Assembly (NCBI GenBank): GCA_046542915.1
Contig: JBKHAI010000019.1
Coordinates: 1 to 13,162, forward strand
Direction: 5' to 3'
Length of the DNA: 13,162 nucleotides
Source of the DNA: SKVL01 sp046542915
GTDB taxonomy: Bacteria; Patescibacteriota; Minisyncoccia; Phycocordibacterales; CSBR16-193
A model generated the notes under the pieces. It was given only the letters and a program-made list of their open reading frames with translations, made no database searches and was not told the origin of the DNA. Position 1 is the stretch's first letter. Each line of letters opens with the position of its first letter. Shown one piece after another: positions 1 through 7,995 of this stretch. A program made the translations under genes and the position numbers.

Positions 1-4
1 ATCA

Positions 5-34
5 TTGGAATTTGAGCGGTTTTTGTAGTATAAT
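5..34 (+). promoter_or_regulatory. sigma70-type promoter of gyrB
   Basis: A perfect -10 hexamer TATAAT lies at 29-34, with a -35-like TTGGAA at 5-10 (four of six matches to TTGACA) and an 18-base spacer. The predicted start of transcription is near 41, giving a leader of about 27 bases. This is read directly from the sequence; activity is inferred. Confidence 0.6.
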
Positions 35-35
35 A

Positions 36-56
36 GAAGGGTACTTGAAGGTACTT
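36..56 (+). repeat. short tandem repeat in the gyrB leader
   Basis: Two near-identical units, GAAGGGTACTT (36-46) and GAAGGTACTT (47-56), lie back to back between the -10 box and the gyrB start. The second GAAGG is about 16 bases from the ATG, too far for a usual Shine-Dalgarno site. It could be an operator or simply chance; nothing in the sequence decides this. Confidence 0.4.
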
Positions 57-67
57 ATTTTTATTTT

Positions 68-2176
68 ATGGCTGCGGAAAAGGACTCAAAAAAGAAAAAA
101 AAGAGCAATTTAAAAGATGCTTATACCGCTGAACAAATAACTGTTCTTGAAGGTCTGGAGCCGGTACGCCGCCGGCCCGGGATGTATATCGGCACCACCG
201 GACCGGATGGACTGCATCATCTTATCTGGGAAGTTTTTGATAACTCTCGAGACGAGGCCATGGGCGGTTTCGCTGATGATGTAGAAGTTGCTCTGCTTCC
301 CAATAACAGGATCCGTGTCGTTGATAACGGAAGAGGTATTCCTATTGATAAACACAAACAGACCAAACTTTCGGCTCTGGAGACCATAATGACAACACTC
401 CATGCCGGAGGAAAATTCAGTAACGAGGGCTATAAGGTCTCCGGTGGGTTACACGGAGTAGGGGTTTCGGTCGTTAATGCTCTTTCGGTCTATGCCAAGG
501 CGGTAGTTCACAAAGACGGCCAGATCTATATGCAAGAATATGAAAAAGGGGAAAGTAAGTCTGCCTTAAAGAAGGTCGGTAAGACTTCTCACACCGGCAC
601 TATAATTGAGTTTGAACCCGATCCGGAGATATTCCCGGAAGTTTCTTTTGAGTGGAGAAAGATAGTAAAACATCTTCGTCAACAGGCCTATTTGGTCAAA
701 AAGTTGAGAATAACGGTCATGGACCTCCGAGAGGTCAGCGAAGTTCCCGTTTCTGATGCCGGCAGTTTCTTTTTAAGGGAGACCGTCAAGGATGTTCCAT
801 CTATGACCTTTTATTTTGAAGGAGGGATCTATTCTATGATCCGCTTCTACAACAAATCCTTTAAGCCCGTTCATAAGAATATTTTTTATACCGAGAAATA
901 TATAAACGAAGATGAGTCGGTGGAAATATCTTTGCAGTACGTTGACGATATATCTTTCAGACTTCTTCCTTTTGCTAATAATATCTATACCGCTGAAGGC
1001 GGAACTCACACCACCGGTTTTAAGACGGCTCTAACCAGAACTTTGAATAATTATGCTAAAAAGAATAATCTAATAAAGGAAGGCAATGACAGCTTTACCG
1101 GCGATGATGTGATGGAAGGATTAACGGCGGTCATATCGGTGAAGTTAAAAGAAGTTCAGTTTGAAGGGCAAACAAAAGCCAAATTAGGAACCGTGGAAGC
1201 TAGGAGTGAAGTGGACTCGGTCTTTTCGGAGGGCTTTGAGGCGTTCTTGGAAGAAAATCCCGATGATGCCAAAGCGATAATCCAGAAAGTTACTCTGGCT
1301 CTGAAGGCCAGAAAGGCGGCTAAGGCGGCCAAAGAGAGCGTACTTCGCAAAGGTGCTCTGGAAGGTATGACCCTTCCCGGTAAACTGGCCGACTGTCAGA
1401 GCGGAACTACGCCGGAAGAAGCCGAACTTTTCATTGTAGAGGGAGATTCCGCCGGAGGTACCGCCAAGACCGGAAGAGACAGAAGGAATCAAGCTGTTTT
1501 GCCTTTAAGGGGAAAGATCTTGAACATTGAACGGGCCAGAATAGATAAGGCCTTGGCCTCTGAGCAGATCAAGAACTTGGTCATAGCTCTGGGAACCGCT
1601 ATCGGGGACACTTTTGATCTGAGTAAGTTAAGGTATGACAAAGTAATAATCGCCACTGACGCTGATATTGACGGGGCTCACATCAGGACTCTTTTATTGA
1701 CTCTTTTTTATAGGTACTTTCATCCTTTAGTGGAAGAGGGTCATATATATATTGCTCTACCGCCGCTTTATAAGATAAAGAGAGGCAAGGAGATAACTTA
1801 CGTCTATACCGAAAGAGAAAAAGAGGATTTTCTGGCCGCGCATGGAGTAAGTGATACTCAAGGAAAAGAAGAGGAGAGTGTTAACGAAGAAGAAACCGAA
1901 GAAGGATCGGAAGAAGAAGGTGAAGAAGAGGAGGCCAAGACAAAGAAAGGATCAGGTCCCAAAATATCATTCCAAAGATATAAAGGTCTGGGTGAGATGA
2001 ACGCCGAGGAGCTTTGGGAGACGACCATGGATCCGGAAAAAAGAACGGTTAAACAGATAACAATAGAAGACGCCGTAGAAGCCGATAAGATATTTGATAT
2101 TTTGATGGGAACAGATGTTCCGGCCCGAAAATCCTTCATTCAATCAAACGCCGATAAAGCCAACGTGGACGTTTAA
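68..2176 (+). CDS. gyrB: DNA gyrase subunit B
   Basis: ATPase subunit of DNA gyrase, which with GyrA introduces negative supercoils. The product has 702 residues. The N-terminal GHKL ATPase domain shows the catalytic Glu at E55 and Mg-binding N59 within EVFDNSRDEA, then the motifs DNGRGIP, HAGGKF and GGLHGVG. The transducer domain follows. The TOPRIM domain has EGDSAGG (E458) and DADIDGAHIRT (D531, D533, D535). The C-terminal tail carries QRYKGLGEMN. The GRDRRNQAVLPLRGKILN stretch after EGDSAGG fits GyrB better than ParE. The ATG at 68 is preceded by a clear promoter but no good ribosome binding site. The start is followed by a Lys-rich tail (residues 5-13). Residues about 592-631, between the TOPRIM domain and the QRYKGLGEMN tail, are a glutamate-rich low-complexity insert. 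gyrA is not in the window. Confidence 0.95.
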   Translation: MAAEKDSKKKKKSNLKDAYTAEQITVLEGLEPVRRRPGMYIGTTGPDGLHHLIWEVFDNSRDEAMGGFADDVEVALLPNNRIRVVDNGRGIPIDKHKQTKLSALETIMTTLHAGGKFSNEGYKVSGGLHGVGVSVVNALSVYAKAVVHKDGQIYMQEYEKGESKSALKKVGKTSHTGTIIEFEPDPEIFPEVSFEWRKIVKHLRQQAYLVKKLRITVMDLREVSEVPVSDAGSFFLRETVKDVPSMTFYFEGGIYSMIRFYNKSFKPVHKNIFYTEKYINEDESVEISLQYVDDISFRLLPFANNIYTAEGGTHTTGFKTALTRTLNNYAKKNNLIKEGNDSFTGDDVMEGLTAVISVKLKEVQFEGQTKAKLGTVEARSEVDSVFSEGFEAFLEENPDDAKAIIQKVTLALKARKAAKAAKESVLRKGALEGMTLPGKLADCQSGTTPEEAELFIVEGDSAGGTAKTGRDRRNQAVLPLRGKILNIERARIDKALASEQIKNLVIALGTAIGDTFDLSKLRYDKVIIATDADIDGAHIRTLLLTLFYRYFHPLVEEGHIYIALPPLYKIKRGKEITYVYTEREKEDFLAAHGVSDTQGKEEESVNEEETEEGSEEEGEEEEAKTKKGSGPKISFQRYKGLGEMNAEELWETTMDPEKRTVKQITIEDAVEADKIFDILMGTDVPARKSFIQSNADKANVDV

Positions 2177-2225
2177 AATGTCATTTGAACTTTTACTGTT
2201 TAAAACGGCATCTATTAGTGAATAA

Positions 2226-2257
2226 AAAGACCGGAAACTATATAGTTTCCGGTCTTT
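2226..2257. terminator. bidirectional terminator between gyrB and thrS
   Basis: A perfect inverted repeat: the 14-base arm AAAGACCGGAAACT (2226-2239), loop ATAT, and the complementary arm at 2244-2257. The minus-strand transcript of thrS runs from the stem into TTTTTATT; the plus-strand transcript of gyrB ends in CTTTAGTTG, a weaker tail. The position between two convergent genes fits a shared Rho-independent terminator. Confidence 0.87.
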
Positions 2258-2277
2258 AGTTGTTAACGAAAATTTCT

Positions 2278-4017
2278 TTACTGTTCTTGTTCCAATAACT
2301 CCAAGAGTTCTTTGGGGGTCTTTTCTCCGATCTTACCTTCACGGCCTTCCAAGGTTACGGTATTGTTCTTCATTTCGTTGTTACCGACCACTAAGAGGAA
2401 AGGCACTTTCTCTTTCTTGGCGTTTCTTATCTTTTTGGAAAGATTTTCGTCCGAGTTATCAAGCTCAACGCGGTATCCTTTTTCTGACATCAGGTTATGG
2501 ATCTCCTGGGCGTATTCTTTATGGTCGCCACCGATCGAGATGACCTTCATCTGTACAGGAGCCAACCAGAACGGAAAGAAACCGGCGAAGTGCTCTATCA
2601 AGACGGAGAAGAATCTTTCCAATGATCCGGCTACGGCACGGTGGATCATTACCGGCGTTTTCTTTTTACCATCCTTGTCGGTGTATTCCAGCTCAAACCG
2701 CTTTGGCATACTAAAGTCCAGTTGGACGGTAGCCAGTTGCCACTCTCTTCCTATGGCATCTTTGAACATAAAATCAAGCTTCGGTCCGTAGAAGGCGGCT
2801 TCGCCAATTTCTATGCTATAAGGAAGATCTTCCTCTTTAGCCACTTCTTCCAGTATTTTTTTAGCTTTATCCCATTCTTCTTTACTGCCGATGTATTTTT
2901 CTGGCTCTTTAGGGTCGTCGGTTGAGAGAAAGACCCTGAAGTTATCTTTCTCGTAAAGCCCTAAAGCAGTGTAGAATTCTTGGACTATATAGACTATTTT
3001 TGTTATCTCGTCCTTTACTTGCTCCGGAGTGCAGAAGACATGGGCATCATCTTGTGTGATGCTCAGTACTCTTGAGAGCCCCAGTAATTCTCCTTTCTGC
3101 TCATCGCGATAGACCATTGTAACTTCGCTGTAACGGGCGGGCAGGTCGCGGTAGCTTTTAGCGGAGCTGGCAAATATCTGCGTATGGTGAGGACAGTTCA
3201 TCGGCTTTAGAACAAAATCACCACTTTTACTTTTTACCTTTAAAAGTTCTTCGCCGAATTTTTGGGCGTGACCACTTTTTTCGTAAAGAGTGGGTTTGGT
3301 GATATGAGGAATGGTAACGTGTTCAAAACCGTATTTTTTCTGAATATCCTGAAGTTTTTTAAGTAAAGCATCTCTCATTGCTGTTCCTCGGGGGGTCCAG
3401 AGTGGTAATCCCGGGCCGATAGCGTCAGAGAAGGTAAAGAGATCCATTTCTTTACCTATCTTGCGGTGATCTCTTTCTTTAGCTTTTTCCAAAAAATCCA
3501 GATACTCATCAAGTTCCTTTTTATCGGAAAAAGCCAACCCGTAGATGCGGGTCAACATCTTGTTATTCTCATCACCGCGCCAGTAAGCTCCGGCGATGTG
3601 GCTTAATACAAAGGAATCCGGAGAGATGTCCTTTATGTCGCTGACATGGCCACCTTTGCAAAGGTCGGTGAATTTTTCCGAGGCATAAAAGGTCAAGGAC
3701 TCTCCCGCTTCTGTTAATTCATCTATTAGTTCAAGTTTATAAGGGTTATCTTTAAAATATTCTCGGGCCTCTTTTTCGTTCATCTTCTTTTCCTGGGGTG
3801 TACCAAAAGTAGGCAGGATCTCTTTCATCTTCTTTTCTATTTTCCGGAGATCTTCTTCACGGATCTTTTCTTCGCCGAAGTCAAAGTCGTAATAAAAGCC
3901 GTTGTCGGTCGCCGGCCCCATGGCGGTCTTGGCTTCAGGGAAGAGTTCCAAAACGGCGGCCGCTAGAACATGCGAAAGAGTATGGCGTTGATCGGTGATC
4001 TTTTCATTTTTAGACAT
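2278..4017 (-). CDS. thrS: threonyl-tRNA synthetase lacking the TGS domain
   Basis: Class II synthetase charging tRNA-Thr. At 579 residues it is about 60 shorter than the usual enzyme (E. coli 642), and the missing part is the N-terminal TGS domain: the protein starts almost directly with the editing-domain motif HTLSH (H12, H16), paired with C120 and H124 in CKGGH. These match E. coli H73, H77, C182 and H186 with an offset of 61-62. The catalytic core has motif 1 around GPGLPLWTPRG, motif 2 YRDEQKGELLGLSRV, motif 3 HRAVAGSLERFF and the zinc ligands C275 (NCPHH), H326 and H459. A C-terminal anticodon-binding domain follows (about 475-579). Editing of Ser-tRNA-Thr should therefore be intact. 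The ATG is preceded by AGGATT, with AGGA only two bases away. The gene lies 46 bases after dnaE. Confidence 0.95.
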   Translation of the reverse strand: MSKNEKITDQRHTLSHVLAAAVLELFPEAKTAMGPATDNGFYYDFDFGEEKIREEDLRKIEKKMKEILPTFGTPQEKKMNEKEAREYFKDNPYKLELIDELTEAGESLTFYASEKFTDLCKGGHVSDIKDISPDSFVLSHIAGAYWRGDENNKMLTRIYGLAFSDKKELDEYLDFLEKAKERDHRKIGKEMDLFTFSDAIGPGLPLWTPRGTAMRDALLKKLQDIQKKYGFEHVTIPHITKPTLYEKSGHAQKFGEELLKVKSKSGDFVLKPMNCPHHTQIFASSAKSYRDLPARYSEVTMVYRDEQKGELLGLSRVLSITQDDAHVFCTPEQVKDEITKIVYIVQEFYTALGLYEKDNFRVFLSTDDPKEPEKYIGSKEEWDKAKKILEEVAKEEDLPYSIEIGEAAFYGPKLDFMFKDAIGREWQLATVQLDFSMPKRFELEYTDKDGKKKTPVMIHRAVAGSLERFFSVLIEHFAGFFPFWLAPVQMKVISIGGDHKEYAQEIHNLMSEKGYRVELDNSDENLSKKIRNAKKEKVPFLLVVGNNEMKNNTVTLEGREGKIGEKTPKELLELLEQEQ

Positions 4018-4024
4018 AATCCTG

Positions 4025-4053
4025 ATTATATATATTTATATTATTTTTAGCAA
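4025..4053 (-). promoter_or_regulatory. promoter of thrS, possibly giving a leaderless mRNA
   Basis: On the minus strand TTGCTA (4053-4048) is followed by exactly 17 bases and a perfect TATAAT (4030-4025). The predicted start of transcription is near 4018, one base before the thrS ATG. The region is AT-rich, so chance matches are possible, but the spacing is ideal. thrS may alternatively be read through from dnaE. Confidence 0.5.
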
Positions 4054-4063
4054 AATTTTTAGG

Positions 4064-7000
4064 TTAAGGATCGGCTTCGGTTGTTTTCTTTTTATCAAGA
4101 TCCTTTACCGATTCAATTATTAATGAGGTAGAGCCGTTTCTTTTTGATACCTTGCCTTTGATGGCCAGACATTTCTCCGAGACCAAAACATCTTTGTACT
4201 TGGCGAAAGTGTCGGGGAAACAGACCAGCTCCAGCTCGTCGGTCCTATCGGTCAGCGTGGCGAACATCATAAGGTCACCTTTTTTTGTGTAAAGTTTTTT
4301 GTTCTCAGTGAAGAGGCCGGCTATTACTGTGGGGGCACCTTCCGGTAAGTTCTCTTTAACTTTAGAGACGGGGTTGTTATGCCTCCTTAGTCTTTCTTCA
4401 TGTTCATCCAGAGGATGGCCGGAGAGATAAAGTCCGAGTAGTTCTTTTTCCCAAGTCAACATCTCTCTTTTTCCGGCGGGGGCTGCTTCATCCAGCTCAA
4501 GTCCGACCCCGCTTTTGCTGTCCATCATATCAAACAATGATCCTTGATTTCCGTTGGTCTTGGAGATCTCTTTTTTATAAAGAAGGATCTTGTCCAAATT
4601 GGCGAGCATTTGGCCACGTTCACCGAAATTATCCAGAGCACCACTTTTAATGAGGGCTTCCATTGATTTCTTATTGAGATTTTTATCATTAACTCGGGTT
4701 ATCAGATCGGAAAGGGAAGAGAACTCTCCGTTTTCTTTCCTTTCCCGAATAATGCTTTCGGAGATACCTTTACCAAAATTCTTGATGGTGTTCAATCCAA
4801 AACGGATCTCTTCTTTGCCGGTTTCGGGATCTTGGACTACTGTAAAGTCGGAAAGACTTTCGTTCACATCCGGTGGCAGAACATTGATGCCCATTCTTTT
4901 ACACTCGGCCACTATTTCCGCTATTTTCTCGACGTCGCCGGAGTCGGCCGTCAGGACGGCGGACATATAGACCGCCGGAAAATTAGCTTTCATATATGAG
5001 GTTTGGTAGGCCACTCGGCCGTAGCTTGCGGAGTGTGCTTTATTGAAGGCGTATAAAGCAAAGGGCTTTATTCTTTCCCAGAGGTCGTTGGCCGTTTTTT
5101 TAGGGATCTTGTTTTCTACACACCCTTCCTTAAAGCGTTTTTCTTGTTCTTTCATTAACTCGGGTATTTTTTTACCCATGGCTTTGCGGAATTTGTCAGC
5201 TTCCAGCCAGGAGTATCCGGCCAACTTGATGGCGGTCATCATCACATCTTCTTGATAGATCAAAAGACCGTAACTTTTTTTAAGTATCTCCGCCAGTGAC
5301 TCGTGAGGGTATTCCACCAGCTTAGGGTTGTGCTTTCTTTTGATGTACTCCGGAATGAACTCCATCGGTCCCGGTCGATACAGTGCCACCATGGCATTTA
5401 TGTCGTGGATGCTGTTTGGTTTTAACTCCATCAAAAATCTTGTCATTCCCGAGCCGTTTAACTGGAAAAGACCGGTTGTTTCCCCTTTGGCCAGCATTTG
5501 AAAGGTTTTTTCGTCATCAAGGGGAATATTTTCTATATCTATATCCTTTCCGTATAATTTTTTAACCGCTTTTATGGCGTCGGATAAAATGGCAAGATTC
5601 TTTAGTCCCAGAAAATCAAACTTTATCAATCCGGCGTCTTCCACCGAGTGCATATCATATTGGGTGATAACTTTCTGTTCGCCTTTGTTGTCGTATTGCA
5701 GGGGGACATGGTTGGTCAGAGGATCGGGGGACATAACTACTCCGGCGGCGTGTACCGAGATGTGTCTGGCGGAGCCCTCAATTTTCTGTGCCATATCCAG
5801 TATTTCTTGAGCGTCGTTTTCTTCGGTATATATTTTTTTCAACTCCGGAACCTCTTCCAGGGCTTGGTTGATGGTAACCGGCATTCCTTGTTTGCCCATA
5901 GGAATGAGTTTGGCGATCCGGTCGCCGGTGCTATAGGGGTATCCTAAAGCTCTGGCGACGTCTCTTACCGAACCCCTGGCCATCATTGTTCCGAAAGTAC
6001 CGATCTGTGCCACTTTGTCTTCGCCGTATTTGTCTCTGGCATACCTGATCGCCTCATCTCGCCGGTCGTCGGCGAAGTCCATATCAATATCGGGAGCCGA
6101 GGGGCGGTCGGGATTCAGGAATCTTTCAAAACGCAGTCCGTACTCCAGCGGGTTCAGGTTGGTGATCCCGGCAAGATAGGTTACCAACGAACCCGCCACT
6201 GATCCTCTGATAGTGGTCAGTATTCCTTGTTTTTGGGCGTATTCCAGAATGTCTCCGACAATAAGGAAGTAAGTGGAATAACCCTTATTCTTTATTATCT
6301 CAAGTTCATATTCCAGTCTTTCTATCAGCTCGTCGGTCCTCTCCAGTCCTTTCTTATCAATGCCGTCATAAGCCATTTTCCTCAAGGCGTCATCGTGAGT
6401 TACACCTTCTTCAACTTCTATCTCGGGAAATATCCACTCACCCAAGTTTAGTTCCAAATTGCATTTGTCAGCTATCCTTTGAGTGTTTTCCAAGGCCTCG
6501 GGTAGATCTTTGAAGTATTCGGATGCCTTTTTTTGGGATATGAAAGAAAAATCTTCGGCACCGTCAAGTTCGGTTTCTTCCGGTAAGACCTTGTTGGTCT
6601 GGATAGCTATCAGGGTTTCCCGAGTGCGCCTATCTTCGGGTTTCATATAGTAAACGTCATGAGCGGCGACCATTGGAGTGTCGGTCTTTTGAGCGAATTT
6701 TATCAAACCGTTCATTCTCTCGGAGTGGTCCGGTATTTCCGGATGATGGGTTACCTCTATATAGAGATCGTCTTCTTCGAACGTCTCTTTATACCAATTC
6801 AGGCGCTCTGCGGCCTCTTCCTCTCTGCCTTCTTTGAGAAAGACCGGAACGTCCCCGCTAAAAGAGGGAATTACGGCAATGAGGCCTTGTTTGTGTTCTC
6901 TCAAAAGCTCAAGGTCCACCCGTGGCTTGTAATAGAAACCCTCCATAAAGGAGCTGGTTACTAACTTTATCAGATTTCGGTATCCTTCTTTGTCCTTGGC

Positions 7001-7276
7001 CAAAAGCACCAAACGGTAACGCCGAGTGTCCAGAGAGGGTTGTTTATCAAATCGTGTTCGGGATGCCAAGTAAGCATCCAGTCCGATGATCGGTTTTATT
7101 CCGACCTTTTGGCACTCTTTATAAAACTTGATAGCACCGTAGAGGTTTCCGTTATCGGTCAAAGCTAAAGCCGACATTTCGTCCTCTTTAGCGGCTTGTA
7201 CCAATTCCGGTATTTGAGGGAGGGCGTTCAATAAGCTGTAGTGGCTGTGAGTGTGTAGGTGGTTAAATTTCGGCAT
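4064..7276 (-). CDS. dnaE: DNA polymerase III subunit alpha
   Basis: Replicative DNA polymerase catalytic subunit, DnaE type, 1070 residues (E. coli 1160). Order of domains: PHP domain (1 to about 270), starting FNHLHTHSHYSLL; the polymerase palm with PDIDMDF (catalytic D396 and D398) and KFDFLGL (D554), matching E. coli D401, D403 and D555; fingers with YQEDVM, GYSWLEADKFRKAMGKK and FNKAHSASYG; a helix-hairpin-helix region; a beta-clamp-binding motif QGSLF (911-915); and a C-terminal OB fold (about 985-1060). No proofreading exonuclease domain of the PolC kind is present. Several PHP metal ligands are replaced (N17 for Asp, N42 for His in TDHG, Arg and Tyr at two later His positions), so PHP-based proofreading is doubtful. 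The initiator ATG sits in a 35-base divergent region facing rnhB. thrS follows on the same strand. Confidence 0.96.
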   Translation of the reverse strand: MPKFNHLHTHSHYSLLNALPQIPELVQAAKEDEMSALALTDNGNLYGAIKFYKECQKVGIKPIIGLDAYLASRTRFDKQPSLDTRRYRLVLLAKDKEGYRNLIKLVTSSFMEGFYYKPRVDLELLREHKQGLIAVIPSFSGDVPVFLKEGREEEAAERLNWYKETFEEDDLYIEVTHHPEIPDHSERMNGLIKFAQKTDTPMVAAHDVYYMKPEDRRTRETLIAIQTNKVLPEETELDGAEDFSFISQKKASEYFKDLPEALENTQRIADKCNLELNLGEWIFPEIEVEEGVTHDDALRKMAYDGIDKKGLERTDELIERLEYELEIIKNKGYSTYFLIVGDILEYAQKQGILTTIRGSVAGSLVTYLAGITNLNPLEYGLRFERFLNPDRPSAPDIDMDFADDRRDEAIRYARDKYGEDKVAQIGTFGTMMARGSVRDVARALGYPYSTGDRIAKLIPMGKQGMPVTINQALEEVPELKKIYTEENDAQEILDMAQKIEGSARHISVHAAGVVMSPDPLTNHVPLQYDNKGEQKVITQYDMHSVEDAGLIKFDFLGLKNLAILSDAIKAVKKLYGKDIDIENIPLDDEKTFQMLAKGETTGLFQLNGSGMTRFLMELKPNSIHDINAMVALYRPGPMEFIPEYIKRKHNPKLVEYPHESLAEILKKSYGLLIYQEDVMMTAIKLAGYSWLEADKFRKAMGKKIPELMKEQEKRFKEGCVENKIPKKTANDLWERIKPFALYAFNKAHSASYGRVAYQTSYMKANFPAVYMSAVLTADSGDVEKIAEIVAECKRMGINVLPPDVNESLSDFTVVQDPETGKEEIRFGLNTIKNFGKGISESIIRERKENGEFSSLSDLITRVNDKNLNKKSMEALIKSGALDNFGERGQMLANLDKILLYKKEISKTNGNQGSLFDMMDSKSGVGLELDEAAPAGKREMLTWEKELLGLYLSGHPLDEHEERLRRHNNPVSKVKENLPEGAPTVIAGLFTENKKLYTKKGDLMMFATLTDRTDELELVCFPDTFAKYKDVLVSEKCLAIKGKVSKRNGSTSLIIESVKDLDKKKTTEADP

Positions 7277-7283
7277 AAGTTTA

Positions 7284-7294
7284 TGTATACTATA
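7284..7294. promoter_or_regulatory. overlapping divergent promoters of dnaE and rnhB
   Basis: The near-palindrome around TATACTATA provides a -10 box on both strands: TATACT (7286-7291) for rnhB, and TATAGT (7294-7289) or TATACA (7289-7284) for dnaE. No good -35 is seen on either strand. Predicted leaders are about 14 bases for rnhB, with AGAGG at 7297-7301 as its ribosome binding site, and 0-6 bases for dnaE. Because the boxes share bases, the two genes probably compete for polymerase. Confidence 0.5.
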
Positions 7295-7311
7295 CCAGAG
7301 GTTAAGCGTTA

Positions 7312-7923
7312 ATGAGAAGTATAAAAAAAGAAAATTTAGTGGTAGGAGTTGATGAAGTCGGTCGAGGTCCGGTGGCGGGTCCGGTGGCGGTCGGTGTAGT
7401 TATGGCTCAGCGTGATCTTTTTACCTCTTTGCATGATCACTTCTTTTTTACCGACTCAAAGAAGATGACACCCCTTGCCAGAGAAAGGGTCTTTAAGGAG
7501 GCGAGAAAGAAAAAGATATCCGGAGAGCTTCTCTATACGGTTTCGTTTGTTTCTGCTTCGGTCATTGACGCTCAAGGAATAAATCGCGCTATCTCGAAAG
7601 CAGTCGTGAGGTCGCTTTCTCGGTTGGGTGTTAGAGAGGAGACACCAATTCTTTTAGATGGCGGTTTGAGGGCGCCTCCTCGTTTTATTTACCAAGAAAC
7701 AATAAAAGGAGGAGATGGCAGTGAGCTTCCCATTTCCTTGGCTTCCATAATAGCTAAGTTCTTGAGAGATAGGCGTATGGTAAATTACGAAAAAATGTTT
7801 CCCGGCTACGGTCTTTCTTCCAATAAAGGTTACGGAACCTTAAAGCATATTGAAGCTATTAAAAAATTTGGTACTTCTAAGATACACAGGTCCAGTTATT
7901 TAGGTAAATACGGCATCACTTAA
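7312..7923 (+). CDS. rnhB: ribonuclease HII
   Basis: Cleaves the RNA strand of RNA-DNA hybrids and removes single ribonucleotides from DNA. The 203 residues are a usual length. The four catalytic acids are visible: D14 and E15 in GVDEVGRGPVAGPVA, D116 in LLDGG, and D153 in LRDRRM. DSKKMT, SLASIIAK and the C-terminal GYGTLKH and HRSSY motifs are also typical of type 2 enzymes. The ATG at 7312 has AGAGG ten bases upstream, and GVDE sits close to the N terminus as expected. It diverges from dnaE, its functional partner in replication, across 35 bases. rpmF follows after 72 bases with its own promoter. Confidence 0.95.
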   Translation: MRSIKKENLVVGVDEVGRGPVAGPVAVGVVMAQRDLFTSLHDHFFFTDSKKMTPLARERVFKEARKKKISGELLYTVSFVSASVIDAQGINRAISKAVVRSLSRLGVREETPILLDGGLRAPPRFIYQETIKGGDGSELPISLASIIAKFLRDRRMVNYEKMFPGYGLSSNKGYGTLKHIEAIKKFGTSKIHRSSYLGKYGIT

Positions 7924-7959
7924 GAAAATGTTTAAAATGTTGAATTTGGCTAAAAAGGG

Positions 7960-7987
7960 TTGTGAAATTTAAAAAATAGTTTATACT
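7960..7987 (+). promoter_or_regulatory. promoter of rpmF with very short leader
   Basis: TTGTGA (7960-7965), a 16-base spacer and TATACT (7982-7987). The predicted transcript starts near 7994, two bases before the rpmF ATG at 7996, so no Shine-Dalgarno site would fit in the mRNA. A start at the second Met (8008) would give a leader of about 14 bases, but the longer N terminus matches the family better. Confidence 0.55.
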
Positions 7988-7995
7988 GCAAGACT

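Noticed and set aside
2312..2791. Plus-strand open frame of 159 codons inside thrS.
   Set aside because: It lies wholly antisense to conserved ThrRS coding sequence, has no family resemblance and no ribosome binding site; it is a shadow frame.
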